DNA of 64,000 nucleotides from Mucilaginibacter_A sp050955045 (lineage in GTDB: Bacteria; Bacteroidota; Bacteroidia; Sphingobacteriales; Sphingobacteriaceae): NCBI GenBank assembly GCA_050955045.1, contig JBPBQV010000036.1, forward strand, positions 1 through 64,000, given 5' to 3'. Position 1 is the first letter of the stretch. Each line of letters begins with the position of its first letter. The notes beneath the pieces were generated by a model, which was given only the letters and a program-made list of their open reading frames with translations, had not been told where the DNA came from and searched no databases. A program made the position numbers and the translations under genes. Positions 51,051-60,502 of this stretch are shown here, in pieces.

Positions 51051-52634
51051 ATGGCAGAAAATAAAACCAATTGGATTGATCACAATAAAATAGTTAAATC
51101 TTTTCAAGAACATTTAGACGAACCAATTAATAATAGAATTTTATTTTCAGCACCTTTTGGTACTGGTAAATCAACCTTTTTACAAGAATACTTTGATGCC
51201 AATAAGGATGAATACTTTTTATTAAAGTTAAATCCTGTGAATTATTCTATCGCTTCCAATCAAGATATATTTGAATTAATCAAGTATGACATCGTAACAC
51301 AGTTGCTTGAAAATTTTGCAGAAGAACTTAAATTATCTAAAAATGATTTTCCAATTCTCTGGATTGTACAAAGCTTTGTTAAAACCAAATTAGATTTTTA
51401 TAGATTAACAAAATCTTTTATAAAAGCTATAGCACCTGGCTCGGAAGGAGCAGTAGAATTTATAGATATTTTAAAACAAACTACTGATGATTATATAAAC
51501 TTTAAAGAAGGTGTTAAAGAAAATGATAAAGATAGATTTGAAGAATATCTTAATCGTTTTTACAAAGAGAAAGGTTCAATATACGAAAGGGATGAGTTTA
51601 CTATTTTGATAAAAGATTTTATTGAAAGAATTAAAGAAAAAGAGCCGAAAAAGCCATTTATACTTATCATTGATGATTTAGATAGACTTGATCCTGAACA
51701 CATGTTTAGGTTATTTAACATATTTTCAGCTCACTATAACAACGATTATTCCGTTAACAAATTTGGAATAGATAAGCTAATTTTTGTATGTGATATAAAC
51801 AATATTCATAAAATTTTTCAAAATAGATATGGTCAGGATGTAGAGTTCTCTGGATACATCGATAAATTTTATTCAACTGAAATATTCCATTTTAACAATC
51901 GCCTTTATCTACAAGAAATGCTATATGATATAGTTTATGAAAAGTATTTTGGCGTTCCAAGACAGTATTATAACATATACCATTTAGAACCTTTCAATTC
52001 TAATTTTTATAATGCATTTGAATTTGTTGCTATAAACTTAATTGAAGTTGGAGTCTTAAAAATTAGAAGTTTTACACATCTAAGCTTCTATGGGTTACCA
52101 AATTATTCTTTTACTGTGAAAGGGAAAGGTAATATTTCAGCAGCCGACTTTGAATTTTTAGTGTTAATATATCTTTTAAAACAGTTACTGGGAAGTTTAA
52201 ATTTATTGGATAATGCTCTAAAAAATTTAGCCCAAAAGTATGATAGCAATAAATCAATAATTTTTGATAATCGTAAATATCAAAATGATTGGGTGGAGGA
52301 ACTTTTAATTTCCTATTCTATACCATTTTTAGAATCCGAAAAAGAATTCTTTAATGAAAATATAGATTATAATGTTAATAAATCTATAAATTTCAAAGAT
52401 AAGAAAGAACAAGATATTAAGATTTCATACAAACCATCTAAACCAAATTCAAATAGTAGCGCAATAAAAACAAATTTTAATAACGCAAGTTTAAAACTTT
52501 CTTCCCCTGATGATCATATTCTCTTAAATCCTTTTGAAGTTGTATATGCAGCTTTTTTAGATTGTTTAAAGAAAAATCGCTTGGTCGAAAACGCCGAGCC
52601 ATATCCTAAATCTCAATTATTTTTAGGTAAGTGA
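51051..52634 (+). CDS. KAP family P-loop NTPase
   Basis: A 527-residue KAP NTPase. Walker A is APFGTGKSTF (about 34-43); the Walker B/KAP signature is FILIIDDLDRLDPEHMFRLF (about 203-222), followed by LIFVCDINNIHKIFQ. KAP proteins are STAND-like NTPases; several bacterial ones occur in defence or membrane-associated systems, but no partner gene is present here. Codon use is clearly more AT-rich than in the neighbours (many AAA, ATA, TTA, AGA), it contains no exact dispersed-repeat copy, and terminators bound it on both sides, suggesting acquisition by transfer. Confidence 0.85.
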   Translation: MAENKTNWIDHNKIVKSFQEHLDEPINNRILFSAPFGTGKSTFLQEYFDANKDEYFLLKLNPVNYSIASNQDIFELIKYDIVTQLLENFAEELKLSKNDFPILWIVQSFVKTKLDFYRLTKSFIKAIAPGSEGAVEFIDILKQTTDDYINFKEGVKENDKDRFEEYLNRFYKEKGSIYERDEFTILIKDFIERIKEKEPKKPFILIIDDLDRLDPEHMFRLFNIFSAHYNNDYSVNKFGIDKLIFVCDINNIHKIFQNRYGQDVEFSGYIDKFYSTEIFHFNNRLYLQEMLYDIVYEKYFGVPRQYYNIYHLEPFNSNFYNAFEFVAINLIEVGVLKIRSFTHLSFYGLPNYSFTVKGKGNISAADFEFLVLIYLLKQLLGSLNLLDNALKNLAQKYDSNKSIIFDNRKYQNDWVEELLISYSIPFLESEKEFFNENIDYNVNKSINFKDKKEQDIKISYKPSKPNSNSSAIKTNFNNASLKLSSPDDHILLNPFEVVYAAFLDCLKKNRLVENAEPYPKSQLFLGK

Positions 52635-52688
52635 TTGATTTTCAAAATATGATCAATCCTTTTAATTAAAACGTCTTTATTAGACTAC

Positions 52689-52723
52689 AAAAAAGCAGTA
52701 GATATTTATACCACTGCTTTTTT
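52689..52723. terminator. Bidirectional terminator after the KAP gene
   Basis: AAAAAAGCAGT pairs with ACTGCTTTTTT around a 13-base loop. It serves the rightward KAP gene and the leftward arabinofuranosidase gene. Confidence 0.88.
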
Positions 52724-52733
52724 ATTTTTCACA

Positions 52734-52747
52734 ATACTCCTTTTACC
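52734..52747 (+). repeat. Dispersed repeat, one-mismatch copy
   Basis: ATACTCCTTTTACC (T to C at position 6), then CCT and ATTTTCTC. It ends just before the arabinofuranosidase stop. Confidence 0.65.
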
Positions 52748-52748
52748 C

Positions 52749-54293
52749 CTATTTTCTCAAAGTCAAAACAACAACACTCAATGGCGGCAATTCTGCAACC
52801 AGTTGGTTACCTTGCTTTTTTGCACCGTTAAAAACAGTAGTCTTAATTTTTCCGGGCTGATCAAAAGAGTTGTAATCTGTATATTTTGCAGAAGTAACCA
52901 TGCGGCCTTGTACCGTTTTATAATCTACACTTTGCAAAGTGGTGCTGACGGTGATTTTTTTAGTCGCATTTAGGTTGACAAACGAAACATGCACCACGCC
53001 GCTACTATCTCTGGAAGCGGAAGCATTTACGGCCGGAACTTTTACTTCATCAATTACATAATCCGGAGATTGGATGGTAATCGGCAGCAAAGTGGCATCC
53101 TGGTGTACCTGATACAAATCAAAAACATGATAAGTGGGCGTTAAAATCATTTTTTCTTTTTGTGTCAACACCAACGATTGCAGAACATTTACCGTTTGCG
53201 CCAGATTTGCCACCTTTACGCGGTCGGCATGATTGTTAAAAATATTCAACGTGGTTCCGGCAATCAGGGCATCGCGCATACTGTTTTGCTGAAATAAAAA
53301 GCCGGGATTGGTTCCTGGTTCAACATTCGTCCAGATTCCCCATTCATCAACCACCAAAGCTACTTTTTTGGCCGCATCGTATTTATCCATTATGGCGGAG
53401 TGTTTGTTTACCAGCTCTTCCATATGCAAACAATTGCGCATCGTAATCAAATATTCTTTCTCATTAAAATTGGTTGCGGAGCCTTTGTTGCTCCAGTTGT
53501 TGGTTGGCAGCGTATAATAATGCAGCGATAAACCCCACATGCGGTTGCCAATATTTTTCATGGCTACCTCTGTCCAGTGGTAATCATCGCTGTTGGCACC
53601 GCTGGCAACTTTTTTTAATGGTGTTCCGGGATAATCTCTGGCATAAGTAGCATAACGTTTGTATTGATCGGCATAAAACTCAGCAGTCATGTTGCCGCCG
53701 CAACCCCAGCTTTCGTTTCCAACGCCCCAAAAAGTTACTTTAAACGGTTTTGGATGTCCGTTTTGAGCACGCAAACTGGCCATCGGACTAGTGCCGTCAA
53801 AGTTCATATATTCTACCCATTTTGCCATTTCTTCTACCGTGCCACTGCCTACATTTCCGGCAACGTAAGGCTCGCAGCCAAGCAATCCGCATAAATCCAG
53901 GAACTCGTGTGTGCCAAAACTGTTGTCTTCTACCACGCCGCCCCAATTGGTGTTGACCATTTTAGGACGATCGGTGCGCGGACCGATACCATCGCGCCAG
54001 TGATATTCATCTGCAAAACAACCACCCGGCCAACGCAGGTTTGGAATATGGATTTTCTTCAAAGCATCTACAATATCCATTCGGATACGGCCTTTGTTCG
54101 GAATGGCTGATCCTTCGGGAACCCAGAAACCATCGTAAATACCTCGGCCTAAATGTTCGGAAAACTGACCGTAAATATGCCGGCTGATTTGCGTTTTGGC
54201 ATCTTTACCGTTAACAACAGCTTGTGCTGTTTGCTGACTGTAAACCTGAAAACTGAACAGAAAAAGTAATGAAAGTACGGATAGGTGCTTCAT
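52749..54293 (-). CDS. Secreted alpha-L-arabinofuranosidase (GH51)
   Basis: A 514-residue GH51 glycosidase with a signal peptide (residues 1-20, ending VYSQ). IYGQFSEHLGRGIYDG, NLRWPGGCFAD and the acid/base Glu194 in GVGNESWGCGG identify the family; the nucleophile is in VVDEWGIWT. It releases arabinofuranose from arabinan or arabinoxylan. No SusC/SusD pair or other glycan-degrading gene is adjacent, so it is not in an obvious polysaccharide utilisation locus. Confidence 0.92.
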   Translation of the reverse strand: MKHLSVLSLLFLFSFQVYSQQTAQAVVNGKDAKTQISRHIYGQFSEHLGRGIYDGFWVPEGSAIPNKGRIRMDIVDALKKIHIPNLRWPGGCFADEYHWRDGIGPRTDRPKMVNTNWGGVVEDNSFGTHEFLDLCGLLGCEPYVAGNVGSGTVEEMAKWVEYMNFDGTSPMASLRAQNGHPKPFKVTFWGVGNESWGCGGNMTAEFYADQYKRYATYARDYPGTPLKKVASGANSDDYHWTEVAMKNIGNRMWGLSLHYYTLPTNNWSNKGSATNFNEKEYLITMRNCLHMEELVNKHSAIMDKYDAAKKVALVVDEWGIWTNVEPGTNPGFLFQQNSMRDALIAGTTLNIFNNHADRVKVANLAQTVNVLQSLVLTQKEKMILTPTYHVFDLYQVHQDATLLPITIQSPDYVIDEVKVPAVNASASRDSSGVVHVSFVNLNATKKITVSTTLQSVDYKTVQGRMVTSAKYTDYNSFDQPGKIKTTVFNGAKKQGNQLVAELPPLSVVVLTLRK

Positions 54294-54312
54294 AGTTTGG
54301 TTTTAGAATTAA

Positions 54313-54326
54313 ATGCTTCTTTTACA
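54313..54326 (+). repeat. Dispersed repeat upstream of the GH51 gene
   Basis: ATGCTTCTTTTACA, then GAT and GTTTTTTATTG, 19 bases above the start. Confidence 0.9.
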
Positions 54327-54448
54327 GATGTTTTTTATTGGTTTGAATGGCTTCAGGAAAAAGCCAATTCTATCGCCTAAAGTAGTAAATTTTATTTTTG
54401 ATGCGATAATATTCGTGATACTTATGAAATGCCAATTTGTTACAACCA

Positions 54449-54480
54449 GCAAGAGGAGCCTGTTTCCGCGCTCCTCTTGC
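54449..54480. other. Perfect 11-base-pair hairpin between GH51 and M1 peptidase genes
   Basis: GCAAGAGGAGC pairs perfectly with GCTCCTCTTGC around a 10-base loop. There is no U run on either side, so it may be a regulatory or processing hairpin rather than a simple terminator. A one-mismatch repeat copy (ATGCTGGTTTTACC, 54498-54511) lies between it and the peptidase stop. Confidence 0.5.
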
Positions 54481-54518
54481 TACATCAAGTAAAACTGATG
54501 CTGGTTTTACCGGCAATA

Positions 54519-57113
54519 TTATTGAAATGTATTGTTCGTTAAGTTGCTGTTTACTTTTACATCTGTCACTTTAAACTCAATGGCCTGGCCAAAAACTGCT
54601 GTTTTGGTGCTGTAAGGTAACTTGATACCGTTTCCGGCAATACGGTAATCATCGTAATCCGCGGTGATGGTTTCGCCTTGTGCTATTTTTACCTCCCTTA
54701 ATTTCAAGCCAGTTGCCATATCGTAATAGGCTTTGGTTGAGTTGCCGGACGGATCATTTAAAGTAATTAAATACGCAGGCTGATTGTTGATCATTTTGAT
54801 ATCCGGAGAAAGCACACTATTACTATTATTTAATTCTGGAAAATTGATAGCCGATTGTTTTAACAACGCTTTATCATTTGCAGAAAGTTTGATGCTTTGA
54901 TTGTTCTGTAATCTTTTAACGCTATCGCCATTAACAACCGTATGCACCACCGCACTGTAAGCCGGAATCTTTAAATCCTGTGCATATTGCCCGGGAGCTT
55001 TGTATTGATCTGTTACCTCCAATTGCAAATTTTGAACCTGCCCGGCAGAAGTTATGGTTAAATCTTTCAGGCTTTTTAACTTTTCTGCTCCACCAATTGC
55101 ATTCAGGTATTTTTTAATTACGCTGGCTGCTGTTGTTCCGGCTGGCATGGTAACTCCGCTGAAAGTGTTGTTATCGGCATCCACATCCGGCAAAACATGA
55201 TCCGGATCAATCGTTACAAAACTAATTTTTGAGGTGGACGGATAGCGGAACGTCCAGCTGCTGCCACGCTGCCAGATTTCTGCCGGTAGTTTTATCGTAT
55301 TGGTTTTTCCGTTATCTTCTTTTATCATCAGCGTAACTGGTAAAGCCATTTCTTCCAGGTTTTCAATGGTGATTAATGCTCCTTTTGCCGCATCATTTTC
55401 GATATAGTCAATTCCTTTTACACCCTGATCCAATTTCCATGTAGTAAAAAACCATTCTTTCCAAAACCAGCTCAAATCTTCTCCTGCTGCGTTATCCATA
55501 CTGTGGAAAAAATCCCAGGGCGTTGGATGTTTAAAAGCCCAGCGCTTGATGTACGTGCGGAAAGCGTAATCAAAACGTTCTTCACCTAAAATCTGTTCAC
55601 GCAAAATTTTAAGTCCGAGTGCAGGTTTGTTATAAGCTGCTTCACCCAAGTACGAAGCTTGCAAAACATCGGGCGTATTTACTATCGCTTCTGCACGCGT
55701 GCCAAAAGCAGACATTGCATTTGCCTCCGCATCTGCTTTGGTGTAATATTCGCCTTTGTTAAACAGTTTGGCATCTACCTGATTGATAAACGTGTTGAAA
55801 CCTTCGTCCATCCAGGCATATTTGCGCTCGTTAGAACCTACAATCATCGGGAACCAGTTGTGCCCGAACTCGTGGTTGGTTACGTCCCACAATTCGCCGC
55901 CTGCGCTGGTGGCTCCGCAAAAAACAATACCCGGATATTCCATTCCGCTCACAATGCCGGCTACGTTAGTTGCAGTTGGATACGTAAATTCAAACCATTG
56001 TTTAGAATCCATTTCAATGCTGGCTTTTACATATTCTGTAGATCGGCCCCAGGCTTCCCGTCCGCCGCTTTGTATCGGGTAAAGCGATTGCGCCAGGATT
56101 TTTTTTCCGCTTGGGAGATTAATCCGCGCGGCATCCCACACAAAAGCAGCAGAAGCTGTCCAGGCCACATCGCGCGTATTTTTGCACAAAAATCGCCAGG
56201 TAAGCGTTGGCGTTTTAAAGTAAGAAACCGGATGAACCACTTCGGCAGAATCGCGGATAAAGACCGTTTGATCGCTGTTTCTGGCTTTGTTTAACTTGCT
56301 AATTACCGTTGGCGACAACACTTCTGCCGGATTTAACAACTCGCCGGAACCTGCCAGAATCAGGTTGGAAGGCGCGGTGATATTATAGCTGATGTTGCCA
56401 TATTCCAGGTAAAACTCGGAAGCGCCCAGGTATGGAATCGTGTTCCAGCCGCTCACATCATCATAAACTTCCATCCGCGGATACCATTGCGCAATTTCAT
56501 AAATCCAGCCCTGGTTGGTTTTTACGCGGCCCAACCGGTCTGTTCCGTTTTCCGGGATTTCAAAGCTGTAATCAATTTTAATTTGAATTTTACTACCGGA
56601 AGCTTTTAAAGAATCTTTCAGTTTGATTTGCATCCGCGTATCGGTAACTAAATAATTGGCCGGTTCTGATTTTCCGTTTCTAATCAGCGTAACAGATTTT
56701 ATTTCATCACCTTTTGTAAAAGCCTTGTTGGCAAAACGGCCGCCGGTTACGGGCGTGGTAGCTTCTGCACGAGAACTTTCTTTATAAATGTTCTGGTCTA
56801 ATTGCAGCCATAAAAATGGCAATCCGTCCGGACTGTTATTGGTATAAGTAATTGTTGTACTGCCGGTGATGGTTTTTTTAGTCGTATCCAAAGCAACATT
56901 AATCTGATAATCTGCCCGGTTTTGCCAATATTTTGCAGATGGCGCGCCACCAGCCGTACGGAACTGATTGCCTTTATCGGTATAAAACATTGGGTCGAAT
57001 ACTTTATGCTGATCATATTTGCCGGTTGCAGTGGTGGTATTTTGCGACCAGCTTTGTTGAATTCCAACGGTTAACAAAAAAGCAGTGGTAAAAACAGTAC
57101 AGATATTTTTCAT
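54519..57113 (-). CDS. Secreted M1 family metallopeptidase
   Basis: A protein of about 864 residues with a signal peptide (MKNICTVFTTAFLLTVGIQQ, then SWSQ). The M1 zinc motif HEFGHNWFP, with the downstream Glu in WMDEGFNTFI, is about halfway through. The upstream exopeptidase GAMEN motif is not obvious (VSGMEYPG aligns there). A long C-terminal extension carries an outer-membrane-lipoprotein-sorting-like region (ATGLKLREVKI). ATG 57113 is preferred over 57143 because it starts the signal peptide. A near-copy of the repeat at 57087-57100 encodes part of the signal. Confidence 0.88.
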   Translation of the reverse strand: MKNICTVFTTAFLLTVGIQQSWSQNTTTATGKYDQHKVFDPMFYTDKGNQFRTAGGAPSAKYWQNRADYQINVALDTTKKTITGSTTITYTNNSPDGLPFLWLQLDQNIYKESSRAEATTPVTGGRFANKAFTKGDEIKSVTLIRNGKSEPANYLVTDTRMQIKLKDSLKASGSKIQIKIDYSFEIPENGTDRLGRVKTNQGWIYEIAQWYPRMEVYDDVSGWNTIPYLGASEFYLEYGNISYNITAPSNLILAGSGELLNPAEVLSPTVISKLNKARNSDQTVFIRDSAEVVHPVSYFKTPTLTWRFLCKNTRDVAWTASAAFVWDAARINLPSGKKILAQSLYPIQSGGREAWGRSTEYVKASIEMDSKQWFEFTYPTATNVAGIVSGMEYPGIVFCGATSAGGELWDVTNHEFGHNWFPMIVGSNERKYAWMDEGFNTFINQVDAKLFNKGEYYTKADAEANAMSAFGTRAEAIVNTPDVLQASYLGEAAYNKPALGLKILREQILGEERFDYAFRTYIKRWAFKHPTPWDFFHSMDNAAGEDLSWFWKEWFFTTWKLDQGVKGIDYIENDAAKGALITIENLEEMALPVTLMIKEDNGKTNTIKLPAEIWQRGSSWTFRYPSTSKISFVTIDPDHVLPDVDADNNTFSGVTMPAGTTAASVIKKYLNAIGGAEKLKSLKDLTITSAGQVQNLQLEVTDQYKAPGQYAQDLKIPAYSAVVHTVVNGDSVKRLQNNQSIKLSANDKALLKQSAINFPELNNSNSVLSPDIKMINNQPAYLITLNDPSGNSTKAYYDMATGLKLREVKIAQGETITADYDDYRIAGNGIKLPYSTKTAVFGQAIEFKVTDVKVNSNLTNNTFQ

Positions 57114-57158
57114 TCGAATTGGAAGATGTAATGATTTGCTCAAAGGTAAATTTTAGTC

Positions 57159-57172
57159 GATAAACGAAGCAT
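57159..57172 (-). repeat. Dispersed repeat, one-mismatch copy
   Basis: GATAAACGAAGCAT on the + strand; read on the - strand it continues GAC and TAAAATTTACC. Confidence 0.7.
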
Positions 57173-57249
57173 GATATTGTTGTGTAAAATGTTGAGTACT
57201 GAATTTATTTTCCGGCTTTGTTCCGAAGTAAAAAATCTGTTAAAAATAA

Positions 57250-57295
57250 AAAGTGATTTCTCAAACTACAGGAAAGCAGTTAGAGAAATCACTTT
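57250..57295 (-). terminator. Intrinsic terminator of the efflux operon
   Basis: AAAGTGATTTCTC pairs perfectly with GAGAAATCACTTT over 13 bases, with a 20-base loop. On the - strand the stem runs into TTTTATTTTTAA. Confidence 0.85.
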
Positions 57296-57312
57296 AATTA
57301 TCAGCAGTAAAG

Positions 57313-57326
57313 ATGCTGTTTTTATC
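57313..57326 (+). repeat. Dispersed repeat downstream of the RND pump gene
   Basis: ATGCTGTTTTTATC, then AGG and CAAAAACCTG. Confidence 0.9.
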
Positions 57327-57348
57327 AGGCAAAAACCTGATTTTAGGC

Positions 57349-60300
57349 TTACCGGATAACCATTCCGTTTTCCATTTTCTTTTTATAAGCCCAGTAAAAC
57401 ACAATCGGGAAAATAAACAAGTTAAAAACAGTATTGGTAATTAAACCGCCAATTACCACAATAGCCAGCGGTTTAGAAGCTTCGGAACCGATACCGGTTG
57501 ATATGGCGGCTGGCAGCAAACCGATGGTGGCCATCATCGCCGTCATGATTACGGGCCGCATCCGATCTTCTACACCGTTGTACAAAGCCTGCGCAAAAGT
57601 TAGCCTTTCGGGGTGATGCTTCAACTCTTTCATGTTTGATTTGAATTTGGTAATCAAAATCACACCGTTTTGCACACACACACCAAACAGCGCGATAAAG
57701 CCAATTCCGGCAGAAATATTAAAGTTGGTACCGGTAATCAGCAAGGACAAAATGCCGCCGATGATGGCAAAAGGCACATTGTTTAACACCAGCAAGGAAT
57801 CGCGGAAGTTGCCAAACAAAATAAACAGGATAAAGAAAATAGCCAGTAAACTAAGCGGAACAACTTGCCCCAAACGCTTGGTTGCACGTTGCTGATTTTC
57901 AAAATCGCCGGCCCATTGCAAACGATAAGCTTTTGGTAATTTAATTTGGGCGTTTACTTTACTTTGCGCTTCTTCAATGGTGCTGCCCATATCGCGGCCG
58001 CGAATAGAGAATTTAATGGCACCGTAACGCTCATTTTTATCATGATAAATTAAACTTGGGCCAATGATTTTTTTGATGGTCGAAATTTCCCGCAACGGAA
58101 CGCGGCTGCCATTTAATGTTGGCACGCGCAGGTCACCAATGGATTCTTCGTTGTTCCTGAAATCTTCCGGGTAGCGGATACGCAGGTCAAACCGGCGTTC
58201 GCCTTCATAAATCTGGGTGACTGCTTTTCCGCCGATGGCCATTTCGATTACCGCGTTGGCATCCGCAGTGGTAACGCCGTACAAAGCCATTTTGGTTTCA
58301 TCCAGGTTGATCTGCAGCTCGGGCTGACCCAAATTCCGCAGGATACCTAAATCGGTGATTCCGTTCACACCTTTCAGGATTTTGAAAATGCGTTCTTCCT
58401 GACCTTCAATATAATGGAAATCATCGCCAAACATTTTCACTACGATAGAGCCTTTTACACCGGAAACGGCTTCTTCCACGTTATCAGAAATGGGTTGAGA
58501 AAAGTTAAAATCAACTCCGGGGAAACCTTTCAGCTTGTCCTGCATCCGGTCAATCAGCTGTTCTTTAGTTTCTTTACGTTTCCATTCGCCCTGCGGATAA
58601 ATATCTACGTGAAACTCAATGTTGTAAAAACCGGTTGCGTCTGTTCCGTCATTCGGGCGACCGGTTTGCGAGATAACTTGTTTTACCTCATCAAAACTTA
58701 AAAATATTTTACGCATCTGGTTGGCCAATTTGATGGATTCGTCCAAATCTGTACTTAACGGGCCGGTTGCACGCACATAAATCGAACCTTCGTTCAGCTC
58801 CGGCAAAAACTCTGTACCCAAAAATTTGAAGCAGAACAACCCAACCAGTAACACGCCCAAAGCAATGGGCAAAACTGTTCTTTTCACCCTGAAACAGAAA
58901 CTGTAAAAGCGCATGGAATTGCTGATGATGGCTTCTACAATGACGTTGTGTTTTTCGCGGACGTTCTTTTTGAGCAATACGCTGGCCATTGCCGGAACAA
59001 ATGTAAAGGTGAGCAAAAGCGCGCCCAGCAATGCAAAACTCAACGTCCAGGCAAGCGGCGAGAACATTTTACCTTCTACTTTTTCAAAACTGAAAATAGG
59101 CAGCAAACCGGTAATGATGATCAGTTTGGCGAAGAAAATACCTTTACCGTTAATCAGACATGCTTCTTTTATCATGCCTAATTTGCTGAGACGGTTAAAT
59201 TTCTCCATCCCAACTTCTTTTGCCCGATGATCGAGCACGACAAAAATTCCCTCTACCATCACCACGGCCCCATCTATGATGATACCAAAATCAATTGCGC
59301 CCATGGAAAGCAAGTTGGCCGACATGCCTTTTAATTTCAGGCAGATAAAAGCAAACAGCAATGCCAAAGGAATAATCAAGGATACGATAAGCGTGGTGCG
59401 CCAGTCAGCCATAAACAAAAATACGATAACCGTTACGAAGATGATACCTTCGAACATGTTGTGCATTACGGTGTGCGTGGCAAAATCAACCAGTGTTTCA
59501 CGATCGTAAAAGGTTTTGATTTTTACATCATCCGGCAGAACGGAAGTATTCAGTTCTTTAATTTTAGCTTTTAAAGCACTAATTACTACACTTGGGTTTT
59601 CGCCTTTACGCATCACCACAATTCCTTCAACCACATCTGGATCACGATCACGGCCAACCTGACCTAATCTTGGCAGTGCACTTTCTGTTACTTCGGCAAC
59701 ACTTTTTACATAAATTGGCGTACCTTTTATATTATCGACAATAATGTTTTTAATATCGTTAACATTGTTTAGCAAACCGATACCGCGCACCACGTAAGCC
59801 TGGCCGCTTTGCGTAATTACATCGCCGCCAACATTAATGTTACTTTTAGAAACTGCTGTATAAAGTTCCAGCGGTGTTACATTATATTGCAATGCTTTTT
59901 CCGGATCGATGGTAATCTGATAAGTTTTTACCTCGCCGCCAAAGCTGTTCACATCAGCAACGCCTGGTACAGAACGTATTTCGCGGTCAACCTGCCAGTC
60001 TTCAATCGTTTTTAATTCCCGTACAGATTTCTTGTTACTGGTTAATGTAAACCTGAAAATCTCTCCGGTCGGGCCGTACGGCGGCAAAATATTTGGATGC
60101 ACGCCATCGGGAAGATTGGCATCGTCCATGTGATTATTTACCTGCAAACGGGCAAAGTTATAATCCACTTCGTCTGCAAATGTAATTTTAACAATAGATA
60201 AACCGAATAGGGATGATGAACGCACACTCTCCTTCTTCTCGGTTGGGTTCATGGCGATTTCGAGCGGACGGGTTACAAACTTTTCTACTTCTTCTCCACT

Positions 60301-60477
60301 TCGGCCCGGCCATTGGCTGATAATGGTGATGGAAGTATTGGTAACATCCGGAAAAGCATCAATGGCTATATTTTTAAAGCTGAAATAACCGGCTACGGCC
60401 ATCAGCAACGTAACAAAAAATATAAAAAACTTGTTGCCCAGGGCAAATGCCAGGATGGACTTGATAATCTTGTTCAT
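57349..60477 (-). CDS. CusA/CzcA-type RND metal efflux pump
   Basis: A 1042-residue RND transporter with twelve predicted helices and two large periplasmic loops. Diagnostic blocks are ISQWPGRSGEEVEKFVTRPLE, FGIIIDGAVVMVEGIF (TM4 Asp/charged region) and the C-terminal ALYNGVEDRMRPVIMTA. It is the inner-membrane pump of a heavy-metal efflux complex (CusA/CzcA). Metal specificity (Cu/Ag or Co/Zn/Cd) cannot be decided. It follows the adaptor gene by 25 bases. Exact repeat copies at 57421-57434 and 59160-59173. Confidence 0.92.
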   Translation of the reverse strand: MNKIIKSILAFALGNKFFIFFVTLLMAVAGYFSFKNIAIDAFPDVTNTSITIISQWPGRSGEEVEKFVTRPLEIAMNPTEKKESVRSSSLFGLSIVKITFADEVDYNFARLQVNNHMDDANLPDGVHPNILPPYGPTGEIFRFTLTSNKKSVRELKTIEDWQVDREIRSVPGVADVNSFGGEVKTYQITIDPEKALQYNVTPLELYTAVSKSNINVGGDVITQSGQAYVVRGIGLLNNVNDIKNIIVDNIKGTPIYVKSVAEVTESALPRLGQVGRDRDPDVVEGIVVMRKGENPSVVISALKAKIKELNTSVLPDDVKIKTFYDRETLVDFATHTVMHNMFEGIIFVTVIVFLFMADWRTTLIVSLIIPLALLFAFICLKLKGMSANLLSMGAIDFGIIIDGAVVMVEGIFVVLDHRAKEVGMEKFNRLSKLGMIKEACLINGKGIFFAKLIIITGLLPIFSFEKVEGKMFSPLAWTLSFALLGALLLTFTFVPAMASVLLKKNVREKHNVIVEAIISNSMRFYSFCFRVKRTVLPIALGVLLVGLFCFKFLGTEFLPELNEGSIYVRATGPLSTDLDESIKLANQMRKIFLSFDEVKQVISQTGRPNDGTDATGFYNIEFHVDIYPQGEWKRKETKEQLIDRMQDKLKGFPGVDFNFSQPISDNVEEAVSGVKGSIVVKMFGDDFHYIEGQEERIFKILKGVNGITDLGILRNLGQPELQINLDETKMALYGVTTADANAVIEMAIGGKAVTQIYEGERRFDLRIRYPEDFRNNEESIGDLRVPTLNGSRVPLREISTIKKIIGPSLIYHDKNERYGAIKFSIRGRDMGSTIEEAQSKVNAQIKLPKAYRLQWAGDFENQQRATKRLGQVVPLSLLAIFFILFILFGNFRDSLLVLNNVPFAIIGGILSLLITGTNFNISAGIGFIALFGVCVQNGVILITKFKSNMKELKHHPERLTFAQALYNGVEDRMRPVIMTAMMATIGLLPAAISTGIGSEASKPLAIVVIGGLITNTVFNLFIFPIVFYWAYKKKMENGMVIR

Positions 60478-60502
60478 CAGAGTTTTATTGTTGTGTAAGC
60501 AA

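Noticed and set aside
54449..54480. Hairpin as the terminator of the M1 peptidase gene
   Set aside because: The stem is strong but neither strand has a U run after it, so it is listed only as a hairpin.
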